A stretch of DNA of 64,000 nucleotides from Peromyscus leucopus (GCF_004664715.2 NC_051083.1:114586534-114650533); one strand, 5' to 3'; numbered from the stretch's first letter, positions 48,076 to 58,985 are shown. Notes: generated by a model not told the origin, from the letters alone. A program made the numbers and translations.

Positions 48076-48599
48076 TGTCAAAGTTTGCAGTTTATTAGAA
48101 TCATCAAAAATCTGTGTACTTCTAATTGAGGATTATATTTTCCCTTAAAATTAAATATTGTCATAATTAAATATGAAAATGTGATGTGGGATAGCCCAGA
48201 AGAAACTTCTCTGTTAAACAAATAGGCAGTGAAGCTGCATTCTTGCCGTGAAGATCAATGGGTGTGACATACACTGATATTAATGCTATAGCTTATAACA
48301 CATATATGGGTGGATAAACAAAGGAATACCCAGCTTCATGAAGACATGCTAGATCTCAAAGCACAGATTTGTACCAATACATGCATGGTGGGGAACCTCA
48401 ATACTCAACACCCACCAATAGACAGCTCATCTGGACAAAAACTAAACGAGAAACTCCCTAAGAGACACCTACAGAATATTACACTCAGAGACTAAAGAGT
48501 ACATAGTCTTCTCAGCAGCCTATGGATATCTCTCCAAAATTAACATGTTAGAACATGTTAAGAAGTCTAAACAAATAAAGGAAAATTGAAATAACATCC

Positions 48600-49076
48600 T
48601 GTTAGTTAATTGGCCGCGTTGTGCTCTTACCCTGCAAGAAAATGTCATGAAACATGACAGAATCCACTAATAAGAGTTTTATTAAAGATAAAGGGACAGA
48701 GAGTGCTCAGGCCTGTGGGAGAGACACGTGTGTGGAGAAGAAGAAGGAACCGGGAACATGGTGCTGGATTTTAAAGGCTGGGTGTGCACAGGTCACATCA
48801 CTACTCCACACATGCATGTAGATCACATGGCCACGTTGTGCGCTTACATAGCCATGAAACGTCACAGATCCTGGTCACTCGAGACTCCTTGACCCGAAAA
48901 TGGCTATCTTGACCTGGAACTGGCTAGGTGGAAGTGTCCAGGTCCGCTGGGCATCCTGGTTAGGAGAGATGCCCTGACCCAGAAATGGCTATCCTGACCT
49001 GGAACTGGCTAGGCAGAAGTGTCCACAGGGCATATGCAAACACGCCCGACCATGAGGGCATGATGTGAACCCTTCA
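48600..49076 (-). mobile_element. Solo LTR inserted in L1 (cricetid ERV)
   Basis: 477 bp, TG...CA, flanked by CATCC on both sides (48595-48599, 49077-49081). The interrupted L1 reads continuously once it is removed. On the minus strand it carries TTTAATAAAACTC (poly(A) signal) near its 3' end. It holds an internal direct repeat: ATGGCTATCTTGACCTGGAA near 48901 and ATGGCTATCCTGACCTGGAA near 48985. Noticeably GC-richer than the host L1. Confidence 0.85.
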
Positions 49077-49331
49077 CATCCTGCATTTTATGAACCATAG
49101 TAGAATAAAGCTAGATATCAATAGCAATAGAAACTATGAAAAGTACACAAATTCATGGAAACTAAACACACTATTGAATGATAATTAAGTCAAGAAGAAA
49201 ATGGAAAATTCTTAAAATTGATTGAAAATTAAAACACAACATATCAAAATCTATAGCACTTAATGAAGGGAAGCCTAAGAGCAAGTTTTATAGTGCTAAG
49301 TGCCTACATTTTGAGCAAAAGAAACCTGAAA

Positions 49332-49799
49332 GCCAGATGTGGTGGTGCACATCTTCTCCAGCACCCAGGATGCAGAGACAGGTTGGCGTCTTTGAATTCA
49401 AGGCTTGCCTGGTTTTTACATAGTGAGTCTCAAGCCAGCCAAGGGGCACATAGTGAGATCCTGTTGTAATGAGAATCCTAATTGGTCTTATTAATAAAAA
49501 CCCAGAGCCAGATATCAAGATAAATGCCAAAAGATCAGTAAAGGAGCCAGTCACTAGAGAGAATTATTACCTCTCCTGAAAGGGCCGAGCTCCAGTCTCC
49601 ACCCTGCCTTATTACTTCCTATCTCGGCCCAGCCATATCACTTCCTGTTTATTCCTCTCAAGTGCTGGGATTACAGGTGTGTGCCAGCACTGCCTAGACT
49701 CTAGTGGCTAGCTCTGCACTCTGATCTCCAGGCAAGCTTTATTTGTTACAGCGCACACAAAATATCACCACACCCTGTTTCAAAACAGACAAATAAACA
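49332..49799 (+). mobile_element. B1-family SINE split by LTR
   Basis: GCCAGATGTGGTGGTGCACA to ATAGTGAGATCCTGT, then after the LTR TTCAAAACAGACAAATAAACA completes the tail. An older B1. Confidence 0.8.
49465..49772 (-). mobile_element. Class II (ERVK-like) solo LTR, B1-tail insertion
   Basis: Plus strand TGTAATGAGAATCCTAATTG to AAAATATCACCACA, so TG...CA. Six-base flanks TCCTGT (49459-49464) and CCCTGT (49773-49778) differ at one base. The minus strand has CAAATAAAGC. It contains a short B1-derived segment (GTGCTGGGATTACAGGTG). Same family as 55568-56076. Confidence 0.85.
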
Positions 49800-50141
49800 T
49801 TGAGGGATTGCAAATTAATCAAAAGAAAGAGAAAGAAGACACAAATTAATAAAATTAGAGATAAAGGGAGAGACCTTATAACAGACAATGAGGAAATTCA
49901 AAGAATCATAAGGACATTAAAAATTCATATTCCACTAAAAATAAAAATCTAAAAGAGGTGGATGAACTTCTAGATGCACATGACCTACAAAATATAAGAC
50001 AAGATTTAATAAGTAATATAAAGAGATCCATAGCAGCAAACAAGATATAAGCAGTAATAATAAATCTCCCAGGTAAAAAATGCCCAAGACCAGATGGATT
50101 CAACATAGAATGCTACCTGACCATTAATGAAAAACTAGTAT

Positions 50142-50255
50142 ACGAATCTCTTTGAGTTCGAGGCCAGCCTGGGCTACCAAGTGAGTCCTAGGAAAGGCGC
50201 AAAGCTACACAGAGAAACCCTATCTCGAAAAACCAAAGGAAAAAAAAAAGAAAAA
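50142..50255 (+). mobile_element. 5'-truncated B1 with TSD
   Basis: GAATCTCTTTGAGTTCGAGG to CTATCTCGAAAAACC plus A-rich tail. TSD GAAAAACTAGTAT at 50129-50141 and 50256-50268. Confidence 0.93.
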
Positions 50256-50379
50256 GAAAAACTAGTATCAATATTTCTCCCATCATTCCATAAAATACAA
50301 AAGGAAAGAACACTACTAAATTGTTTTTATAAAATCAATATTAACCTTATACTAAAACCAAATAAATACCCCCTTACTA

Positions 50380-50424
50380 AAAAAAAGAAAAGAAAAAAAG
50401 AAAAAGAAAAAAGAAAGAAAAAAA
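50380..50424 (+). repeat. A/G-rich simple repeat
   Basis: AAAAGAAAAGAAAAAAAGAA-type tract, inside the L1. Confidence 0.9.
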
Positions 50425-50921
50425 TCCAGGCTGATGAACATAGATGAAAATTCTCAATAAAATACTTACAAACTGAAGTCAACAACACACCAAACAGTTC
50501 ATCCATTACCAACCAGCTGGCCTCATTCCAAATATACAAGTATGTTGGTTCATCATATGTAAATCAATAAATGTAACCCAGGACATAAATAGACTCAAGG
50601 GCAGAAACCACATGATTTATTCATTAGATTTTTTAAAAAGGCCTCTGATAAAAACCAACATCCGATAAAATTCCTGGAGAATCTACCAATCTCAACATAA
50701 TAAAGATAATAATAAGTCCACAGTCAACATCATGCTAAACAGAGAAAAACTGGAAGCATTTTCACAAAAATTGTGCTACAGACAAGGATGCTCATGCACC
50801 CCCTCCCCATTCATATGAAGTCTTAGTTTGTGCAATAATAACAAGACAAGAGAAGTGAATAAAGGGGATACAAATAGGACAGTATATTAGTTAGGGTTCT
50901 GGAAAGGAACAAGACAAAAGG

Positions 50922-50923
<2 letters not shown>

Positions 50924-50988
<65 letters not shown>

Positions 50989-51165
50989 CAGAGAGAGAGG
51001 CGAGAGATTCATCTAGAATATATATAGATATAGGTATATATAGTGAATGTATACATACGTATATGTATGTATATATACACATGAATACTACTTGTCCTAA
51101 ATGTATGTATGTATGTATGTATGTATACATATGTATGTATATGTATGTATACATATATATTTCTA
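50924..51165 (+). repeat. Microsatellite cluster (CA)n(TA)n and (TATG)n
   Basis: (CA)n about 50924-50970 passes into (TA)n to 50990, then TATG/TATA tetramer repeats at about 51040-51160. The upstream TATTAGTTAGGGTTCTGG looks like the end of an LTR, but no element body is visible. Confidence 0.93.
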
Positions 51166-52071
51166 CATGGCTTATTAAAATATGTGGTTATACATATGTA
51201 GAAAGTTGATACAATTTGACTCATTGTTAGAATACTCTGACACATTGTTGTATAGCAGAGTAAATTTATGGAATAGTGGCCCATTTCTGAAATACTAGCA
51301 AATAATACTGAATGGATTCAGAGATCAATTAATAAGGCAAATTTCAAATTCTTTACAGAGCCAGTATAGACCTCATCTGGTCACAGTTAGATTCAAGTTT
51401 ATAATGTGGAATGCGTTTGACTTAAACCTTTTCTGAGTATAAGTTGTTGGTCTGTAGCTATGTTTACATGCCAATGTGGATCCATGGTAGTGGGCCATAA
51501 AGCAAATATTACTATTCAACCTGGTAACAATATTAGGCTCCAGAGTTATAGTCATGTTTCAGCCCCTGGACCAAGATGGACCAAGATGCATATTTGATCC
51601 AAGTTAAAGTTCATCCTGAGATGGACAGTAATCCAGAATGGTCTAGATTATACTTCACTGTAAAAACATTGTGTAAAAAGCCTGATTCTAAGATTGTCAT
51701 CATAGCTCAGTCTGTAGACCAGCTTTGTACAGACCACATGAAATGGTAGGACTCGAAGTTCACTTTAGTTTTTGGACAATGCTGAATTCATTTTTATTTC
51801 TAGAACAGAGACTCAATAACCACCAATGTTACCTCTTGTCCTAGAGTTAGTATTCATAATGATTTTTCTGCCTAAAGAAAGGTTATGCAGGAATATGAAT
51901 AGCATGTTTGCTCAGTGATTCATTCATCAGGTTAAGTTTCAGTCAGTGTCCATAAGAGTTTATGCTTGGTCTGATAATTAGATCTCAGTCTATAGTCAAT
52001 GATAAGGCTCAGCTCATCCAGTGTCTAATATTTCAGTATGTTGCCATGTGGACATTATCTGTGGTATACTT

Positions 52072-52385
52072 ATATTTGTAGCTTTGTATTACTACAGTAA
52101 AATACCTAAGGCAATTTAGACATGGTATATTTAACTCACAGTTTGGGAAGCTTAATTCTGAGATCAAACAGTCCTATTCATTAAATGGTTGGAACTCTTA
52201 TTGGAATGGTAAGTTACATTCCAAGCCAGGAAACAGAGAGAGGGAACAGTGTTCCATGATCCCTTGAGGTCAGATCCTACCAAGGACCTCTCATAAGGCT
52301 CATAAGGCTCCCTGTACTGTCACTTTGGGGAACCACACCTTTACATTTGTACTTTTAGATGACAAATTGCACCAAAGCCAAAGGA
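52072..52385 (-). mobile_element. MaLR LTR (MLT1/MST-like)
   Basis: TAGCTTTGTATTACTACAGT, AAATACCTAAGGCAATTTAG, TTAACTCACAGTTTGGGAAG and CACTTTGGGGAACCACACCTTTAC are the reversed landmarks of a MaLR LTR. Inserted in the tandem array. Confidence 0.6.
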
Positions 52386-52643
52386 GTGTCCTGAACTTTT
52401 TAAACCACAGCTAACATTTTATCTATGGACAACATGAGTTTGTGGCTAGAATTTCAACTGTAAATATGAGCATGATTGGTGTGCATATTTGGCTAAGTTC
52501 AAAATGTGACTTCTGAATTTAGTCAGTGTTAAGATTTTCTGTCTGTTAAGAGAGGTGTTTCAGTGACTAGTATTAGTCTTTATTCAGTGGACAAAGTATG
52601 ACTCTGTAACTATGACCTCCGTTATTATTTCATTTTGGTCTTT

Positions 52644-52989
52644 GTGTTAAGTTTCTTTTTCTGTTGCTCTTATAAAAGCAACTCAAGGAAGAAAGTATTT
52701 TTATTTTGCCTCACCTTTCAAAGTACAGTCCATTATTTCAGGCAAAGTCAAGGCAGCAGGAGTTCAAAACTCCTGATCATATCACATTAATAATCAAGAA
52801 GCAGAGATGGATGAAAGCATGCATACTGCTCAGGCCCCTTTCTCTACCTATGTATAGTCCAAGATCCCAGCCAGGGAACAGTGGCACCCATGATGGGCAG
52901 GTCTTCCCTTCTCAACTAACATAATTAAGATAATCCCTCACATGCATGCCTAGGAACTCATTCTGTCAAGTTGACAATTCTAACCACCA
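52644..52989 (-). mobile_element. MT-like MaLR solo LTR
   Basis: TGTTAAGTTTCTTTTTCTGTTGCTC, CAGTCCATTATTTCAGGC, GCATGCATACTGCTCAGG, ATGGGCAGGTCTTCC, GTCAAGTTGACAATTCTAACC. Same family as 18249-18613. Splits the tandem array. Confidence 0.8.
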
Positions 52990-54904
52990 TAGACCTCTAG
53001 AATTGAATCTGGAGGTAGTGCTTCCACTTTGACCTTATCTATAGTTTTGTTTACTGAGTGCTAGAGGTCATGCTATCTATTTAAACTTCCACCAGAATTT
53101 TGGGGTTGGCAATAGTCAGGGTAAAGGCATACGTACAGACTTTAAGAGATAAAGGAGTCAGCATTTTTTGTTTTGTTTCGTTTCAGAATAGTGATGTTTC
53201 ATGTCAGTCTATGGATAAGGTTGGAATAGGATACAGCTTGAATTCAAGTTGAAGAACTCTGCTATAGTGAGGGTTTGGGAATCAGCCTACTGACTTGGTT
53301 AGAGTTCAGAGTGCTCATGCCTTATTGTCAGTTAGAAACGTAGGCTTTTATCAGTGTAGCAGGCCCACAGGGATCTGTATTAGAGTTCAGGCTGTGCTGA
53401 TGGCTGTCATGAGTACGTCTATCCCCAATTTAGGGATAGGTACGTAGCGAGATGAATTGCTCAATCTTTAGCTATTGCTAGAACTGTTTGTGGCCACGAA
53501 TAAGGTGACTTTTATTTATGGGCTTAAAGCTCTATGATGAATATTAGTAGTCAGTCTTGGCCATTTTAATAATGTGAAGCAGGTTTTGATTTAGCCTATT
53601 TATGTTAGGAATCATTCTCTAGCCACCATTGGAGCTTGATTTTTTTTGTCTACTGTGGGCAGGGTTTACAGGCTTTATCTCAGGTCAGCGCTCTGGATGT
53701 GGCCAATAATAGCGCTCAGACCTTGACTATGGTGACTTTAGTACGTGTTCAGGTACAGAATTTAATCTGTTGGTAGGTTTCAGGCTCAGGATGTGAGATG
53801 TGTTTGACTATCTTTGCCAAGTTTGTTTTTAAGTCATGCTTAAAGTTTTGGTTCAGTCCCACCCCAGTTCTGGAAAGCAGTTTAGATTCTGCTACATTTT
53901 TTCCTTATGGCTAGGGTCAAGGTTAAACTATGGTTTGCTGGGGTTCAGATCCACTCTGGAACTAATATTTAGCCAGAAATAGGGTTCATTCTGTCTTAAA
54001 GAGACAAGATTGCTTATTAGCTATTTTGCTGAATGTGTGTGGTGGGTGTCGTATGGTGGGGTGGGGGAGTTAGATTTACTTTCAGATTGAAAGATCAGGG
54101 TAGAGATTAAGATTATAAATTCAGTCTATGATAAGAGTTACATCTTCAGTCTGTGGTAAAAATTTGGGATCTAATCTATGAGCGGTTTGAGACATTAAGT
54201 TTAGGAGTCAAATCAGTGGCCAGTGAGAGGGCTTAGTCTATCGTAAGTAGACCATTCCATGGTCATATTTACTAGCTCCTTCTTAGTTAGGTTTGAATTT
54301 TGTCTTTGAATAAAATTAACTCTCAGTGTTCAGCCATATTCAAGTTCCTGTGAGTCAGAACATATCCTCAGATTTTTTAGAAGATTGGGTTACACTTCTT
54401 GGCCATAATTACAGCAGTCTTAGGCCAAGTTTAGAGTTTGGTTTCTGTACATGTTTTCGTCTCTGTCTGAGTCCAAGTTTAGTAGTCATTCTCTTGCCAA
54501 GGTTGGAGTTATGTTCTGGTTAGTGCTAAGTCTGTGGAAATTGTAGCTGGTTTAGTTTCCAAGATCAGATCTCAGGTTGTGACTGAGTTTGAAAGTCAGT
54601 AGGCACTCGGGTATAGCTCTCAGTACTATGCTGAGCCCTCATTTTGTGTATGTGTGGGTGTGGAATTCTAAGTATATTCTGGAGTTAGGTAAATCTGTAG
54701 CTTAAGTTCGTCATTCACCCTGGGAGCAAGTTTAGGGACTATGTCTGATACTATATTGAATTACAATTTGGTGACGATGGTTAGATTACAATAGTGGGTG
54801 AGGATTAGAGGCTTTGTCTGCACCAGCTATAAGTATATATAATTGGGACACATTTTGTTAGTTATGTGTATAGGTCTAGGAACTCAATTTTCTCAGGGTT
54901 AAGA

Positions 54905-55360
54905 ATTCTATGAGCAAGGGACATCGAGATCATGATGGGAAAACGCACAGAGAAGGCCAGCCAAACTTAGTGGAAATGCATGAACTGTGGACCAATAGCT
55001 GTGGAGCCCCCATGCTACTGGAGTAGACCTCTGGATAGGCAAGACAGTCGTTTAGCTTTAACTGTCTGGGTGGCCCACAGGTAATGGGATCGGGATCCAT
55101 CCCTCATGCGTGAGTGGGCTTTTTGGAGCCCAGTGCCCAGGGTATGACACCTTTTGCAGTCTTGGTGTAGGGAGGAGGGGCTTAGACCTACCTCAACTGA
55201 ATGTACCAGGCTCTGCTGACTCCCCATGGGAGACCTTGCCTTGGAGGAGGTGGGAATGGGGAGTGGGTGGCTTGGGGGAGAGTCTGAGGGGTGGGAGGAG
55301 GGAGGAGAGGGGGATCTGTGGTTGGTATGTAAAATGAATGGATTCTGTATATGGTTGGCA
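54905..55360 (+). mobile_element. L1 3' UTR
   Basis: GTGGAAATGCATGAACTGTG, GACCAATAGCTGTGGAGCCC, GATCGGGATCCATCCCTCAT, CTGACTCCCCATGGGAGACC, then a G-rich tract at 55240-55315 and TTGGTATGTAAAATGAAT. No ORF2 remains upstream, so it is 5'-truncated next to the tandem array. Confidence 0.85.
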
Positions 55361-55544
55361 GCCAGAGTTAAACAGAGGGCCTCTATTTGGGGCTGCCTGG
55401 GTGGTCTTTATCTGTAGTGCTCTATTAATTGCATTTCAATAAGATTGTCATGGAAAAGTTTTAATAAACAGATTTCTATAACTTAAATAGTAGGATGATT
55501 CCTACTTCTTCCCTTCTTCCTTCCTTTCCTCCCTTACTTCACTT

Positions 55545-56215
55545 TTTTTCTTTTCTTTCAGAGTCTCTGTAGCATGAATCTTAGAGAGTCTTATTAATAA
55601 AATCAAACCTTGGGCCAGGTATTGGGGTGAATGCTGGAAGATCAGAGAAGCAGAACAAGCCACAACTACCTCACCTTGCCAGTTCCTCAGCTGGTCCTGT
55701 TTCCTCAGACTGGAAACCTCTGCGTCCTCATCCAGAATGAATCTCAGCTGAACTGCTGCTAGAAGCCTGAAAGCTTAACCAGCCAAATGCTTCTAGTTCC
55801 TGGTCTTCACGCCTTATATACCATTCTGTTTTCTGCCACCACTCCCTGGGTTTAAAGGCTCACTTCTTGGGATTAAAGGTGTGTTACCATACCTGGCTGT
55901 TTCCAACGTGGCCTTGAACTCACAGAGATCCAGAGGGATTTCTGTCTCTGGAATGCTAGAATTAAAGGTGTGAGTGCCACCATTTTCTAGCCTTTGTATC
56001 TAATGGCTGTTCTGTCTCTGACCCCAGATAAGTTTATTAGGGTGTACAATATTTTGGGGAACACAATACCACCACAAGTCTCAATCTGTTTTCCAGGCTG
56101 TTCTGAAGCATGCAATATAGCCCAAGCTGATCTGGAATTAGCAACCCACCTACCTTAGCTTCTCAAGTGCTAGTATTACAGCTCTGTGCCACCATGCCCT
56201 ACTGAGAGGCAGATT
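55545..56215 (-). mobile_element. Old B1-family SINE split by LTR
   Basis: Left piece TTTCTTTTCTTTCAGAGTCTC, right piece AGTCTCAATCTGTTTTCCAGGC...AAGTGCTAGTATTACAG...CCACCATGCCC. Together they read as one reversed B1, with the class II LTR between. Confidence 0.75.
55568..56076 (-). mobile_element. Class II (ERVK-like) solo LTR with perfect 6-bp TSD
   Basis: TGTAGCATGAATCTTAGAGA to ACACAATACCACCACA (TG...CA), flanked by AGTCTC at 55562-55567 and 56077-56082. Shares CTTATTAATAAAA, GGTATTGGGGTGAATGC and AAGATCAGAGAAGC with the copies at 43952 and 49465. It contains two B1-derived pieces (GGGATTAAAGGTGTGTTACC; CTTGAACTCACAGAGATCC...GAATTAAAGGTGTGAGTGCC) that are part of the LTR itself. Confidence 0.88.
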
Positions 56216-56598
56216 TATTAATTTGGACCACCAATGTCTTTGGTGTCTCAGAAATGTATGCTATGGTAGTAGTAAGACGCACATAGAACATTGAAGGGAA
56301 ATCAGAACTGATAAATAGAGACCATCCACCCTGGGAAAATAGATGGATGCTTTTTAAAGGACAGAACTCTCTACACAATATCTACCTAGGAGTAATGTAA
56401 ATTGGAAACAGAATTGTAATGGATGAAAACTTCTGTTTGTTAAGTGTTCTTCTCATGTTCTTTGTGCCAGTAATTGACTTTACTGAGAATCCTTTCTAGC
56501 TTCTTTCTCATGTCTCTCCATGCTACACTTATATGTGTCATATCACAGTGGAAATAAACTCAACCAATGCTCTTCTTGTTACTATTCATCAAGATGAG
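56216..56598. other. No recognised feature
   Basis: Nothing recognised. Confidence 0.35.
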
Positions 56599-57523
56599 TG
56601 TTTTAGTTAGGGTTACTATTGATGTGATAAAATACCATGACCAAAAACAGCTTGGAGAGAAGCAGATTTATTGGCTTAAGTTTCAGTATCACTGCATGTC
56701 ATTAAAGGAAGTCAGGACGGGAACTCAAACAGGGCAAGAACCTGGAGGCAGGAGCTGATGCAGAGACCATGGAGGAGTGTTACTTACTGGCTTGCTCAGC
56801 CTGCTTTCTTATAGAACCCAGGACCAGCTGCTCAGGGATGGCCCCACCCACCATGGACTGGGCTGTTGTTCTTTTTTTTCACTCTTTTTACTCTTTGGGG
56901 GGCCCACCACCCAGCTCCCAAATAATCACATGTCGACTTATTCTTTCTTACAAAAGCCTAGCTTTAGCTTGGATTATTTTCAGACAGCTTTTTTAAACTT
57001 AAATTATCTTGTCTACCTTTTGCCTCTGGGCTTCTACCTTTCTCTATTTCCATATATCTTTTCTTTCCTTCTTATTCCATGTCTGGCTGGGTGGCTGGCC
57101 CCCAGCATCCTCCTTTCTTCCTTTTCTTGCTCCTCCCTCTTCTATTTTTCTTCTATTTATTCTCTCTTCCTGGCAGCCATGCCTATCCTTCTCCTGCCTA
57201 GCTATTGGCCATTCAGCTCTTCATTGGGCCATCAGGTGTTTTAGATAGGCAAAGTAACACAGCTTCACAGAGCTAAACAAATGAAACATAAAAGAATGCA
57301 ACACATCTTTGCATCATTAAACAAATGTTCCACAGCATAAACAAATGTAACACATCTTCAATTAATATTCCACAACACTGGGCCTTCCCCCATCAATCAC
57401 TAATTAAGACTAATTAATCACTAAAGCCTTACAGCCTAATCTTACGGAGGCATTTTTCCAGTTGAGGTTCCCTCTCTCAGATGATTTCGGCTTGTGTCAA
57501 GTTGACATAGACTAGCCAGTACA
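56599..57523 (-). mobile_element. MTA-like MaLR LTR split by another LTR
   Basis: TGTTTTAGTTAGGGTTACTATTG, AAAATACCATGACCAAAAAC, GGAGGCAGGAGCTGATGCAG, ACCATGGACTGGGC, then after the insertion CTTCCCCCATCAATCACTAAT and GTCAAGTTGACATAG...AGTACA. Reversed MTA-class LTR. Confidence 0.85.
56864..57377 (-). mobile_element. Class II (ERVK-like) solo LTR inside MTA LTR
   Basis: 514 bp from TGTTGTTCTTTTTTTTCACT to TTAATATTCCACAACA (TG...CA) with a perfect 6-bp TSD CTGGGC at 56858-56863 and 57378-57383. The minus strand has GAGAATAAATAG and the recurring GATGTGTTACATTTG word. The 155-codon plus-strand ORF crossing it is antisense to an LTR and not a gene. Confidence 0.9.
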
Positions 57524-57547
57524 GCACAAATGCTGCTTCCTGTCTTG

Positions 57548-57665
57548 TTTGATTGTTCTTACTTCTGTGAGATGGGGTTTCATGTTGCAGCCCGTTAGCC
57601 TTGAAATCATAATCCTCTTTCTCAGCCTCCCAAGTGCCAGGGTTCTGTGTGTGTAACCCCACTCT
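57548..57665 (-). mobile_element. Old B1-family SINE
   Basis: GAGATGGGGTTTCATGTTGC, GTTAGCCTTGAAATCATAAT and CTCAGCCTCCCAAGTGCCAG form a reversed proto-B1/B1. Confidence 0.7.
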
Positions 57666-57719
57666 GCTATCTCCTGTTTTCACTCACATTCTCCCATTGT
57701 AGCTTCATGACATTTATTT

Positions 57720-57845
57720 GAGTGGTATTATCTCCACTGAACAGATAAGGAAACCTCTTAATCTGGCTAAGAAGCTTGAAGGAGTTGATACAGAACCAGA
57801 TTGAAAATCCAGTGCTATTCAGACTCCAAGCCTCTATGTCTTTGT
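57720..57845 (-). mobile_element. MIR fragment
   Basis: TGGTATTATCTCCACTGAAC, AGATAAGGAAACCTCTTAAT and CAGTGCTATTCAGACTCC fit a diverged reversed MIR. Confidence 0.6.
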
Positions 57846-57989
57846 ATGATGTTATTTTGTTTGTATCATGTATGTGAGATTTACATCTTACGTTGACTTT
57901 ATTGTATCTCACTTTATTTTTACAACATTGAAAAAGTGGTCTGTATTATTATTATCTCCTTTATATAATCGAAGAAACATGTTCAGGGA

Positions 57990-58985
57990 GATAATTTTTT
58001 TAAGTATTTAATTGATTCTTTGGGAATTTCACATCACACGTCCAACCACACTCATTTCCCCATCCTTCTACGTCTGCCCCCACTTTTGTGACCACCCCTC
58101 CAAAATTGAAAAAATAAAAATAAAAATAACCCAAGTCCAATTTGTGTTATCTATGTACTCACTGGAGCATGGTCGAATTCTCAGTGGCTTGCCCCTTAAA
58201 TAAAACTGAGTCCTTCCCCTCCCACACACATGCCAGGCACCATCAATTGTGGAGAGCTAACTTCAGCATCCCCATCACAGTTTTTAAGAGTTCTTTCTGA
58301 TGGCTTCCTCTTTAGGCTGTCACTCTTTGGGAGGTGGGTAGGGGTAGGGGTTGTCACAGAAGCCTTCCAGGTCTCTCTTCCTCAACTGCACATCTGAAGT
58401 CATCGATATCACAGCAAAAGTAGTTTCCTTGCTCTTTGCAGTCAGCAGGAGCACAGATCATGGGCTTACACGTGTTTTCTGGCTACAGCACAGACCATGA
58501 ACACAGGCCCTTGCTGCAGTAGGACCCATAGACCCAGATAAGGTCCTTGAAGGCAGCTAGACCATGGACACCAACCTAGCCTCATATGGCAGTGCAGGCT
58601 GCCCACATCAAAATGGCCCTTGGGGGCAGCATAGTCTAGGGACATCAAGAGTCTATGGCTTCAGGCAACAGGACAGACCACAGACATGTGCAAAGAGTTG
58701 GCATTGTAATCTTCCTGGTGGTGTGTGTAGGACATCAGTGTGGTGGGGATTTAACCATGTAGAGAGGAGGATAATAGAACAGTCCGGCTGAAGCACATAG
58801 CATGTTGACAGACACAGACAGGAAGCAAGAGGTATGCAGGGTGCACCTGTCAGATTGTATTCCCAGTCATGGACGGTAGAGAACACTGTGGACATAGACC
58901 ACAAGGGTAATGGCAGCTCTAGCATTGCCTCCCACTCTCACCACAGAATTGTGCTGGATACATGCTCTGGGGGCATGGGAGCGAA
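57990..58985 (-). mobile_element. L1 3' UTR with internal short repeats
   Basis: GGGAATTTCACATCACACG, AACCCAAGTCCAATTTGTGTTA and GGAGCATGGTCGAATTCTCAG are the reversed L1 3' end. Upstream in L1 sense lie repeated words of the type ACAGACCATGGACA (58489 ACAGACCATGAACAC; 58560 GACCATGGACACC; 58674 ACAGACCACAGACATG), the variable-repeat part of some rodent L1 3' UTRs. A plus-strand quadruplex motif is at 58329-58350. Confidence 0.75.
58329..58350 (+). other. Potential G-quadruplex
   Basis: Four G-runs of 3, 3, 4 and 4 with loops of 4, 2 and 2 bases (GGGAGGTGGG, then TAGGGGTAGGGG). Confidence 0.6.

Larger units (their letters stand above)
48270..50885 (+). mobile_element. L1 ORF2 relic carrying four insertions
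   Basis: Collinear L1 ORF2: CACCAATAGACAGCTCATCTGG near 48412, TTCTCAGCAGCCTATGGA near 48510, ATAAAGCTAGATATCAATAGCAA near 49105, GCCCAAGACCAGATGGATTC near 50083, GGCCTCTGATAAAAACCAAC near 50640, and TGCTACAGACAAGGATGCTC. It is interrupted by an LTR (48600-49076), a B1 with a nested LTR (49332-49799) and a truncated B1 (50142-50255). No intact reading frame. Confidence 0.85.
51360..54900 (+). repeat. Very diverged tandem array, unit about 24-26 bp
   Basis: Over about 3.5 kb the same words recur in one orientation, approximating GGGTTCAGTCTGTGGCCA with GTTAG/AAG between units. Examples: CTCAGTCTGTAGACCAG (51706), CTCAGTCTATAGTCAATG (51984), GTCAGTCTATGGATAAGG (53203), TTAGAGTTCAGGCTGTG (53380), TTCAGTCTATGATAAG (54120), TTCAGTCTGTGGTAAA (54145), GCTTAGTCTATCGTAAG (54233). 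Start-to-start spacings in the clearest stretch (54121, 54146, 54172) are 25 and 26 bases. It is interrupted by two MaLR LTRs and may have a T/G-rich strand bias. No family name is known to me. Confidence 0.65.

Noticed and set aside
51360..54900. CRISPR-like array
   Set aside because: Units are contiguous and degenerate with no identical repeats or unique spacers, and the genome is mammalian.
56777..57244. 155-codon ORF on the plus strand
   Set aside because: Lies antisense across the MTA and class II LTRs; hydrophobic Leu/Ser/Phe-rich translation of pyrimidine-rich DNA.
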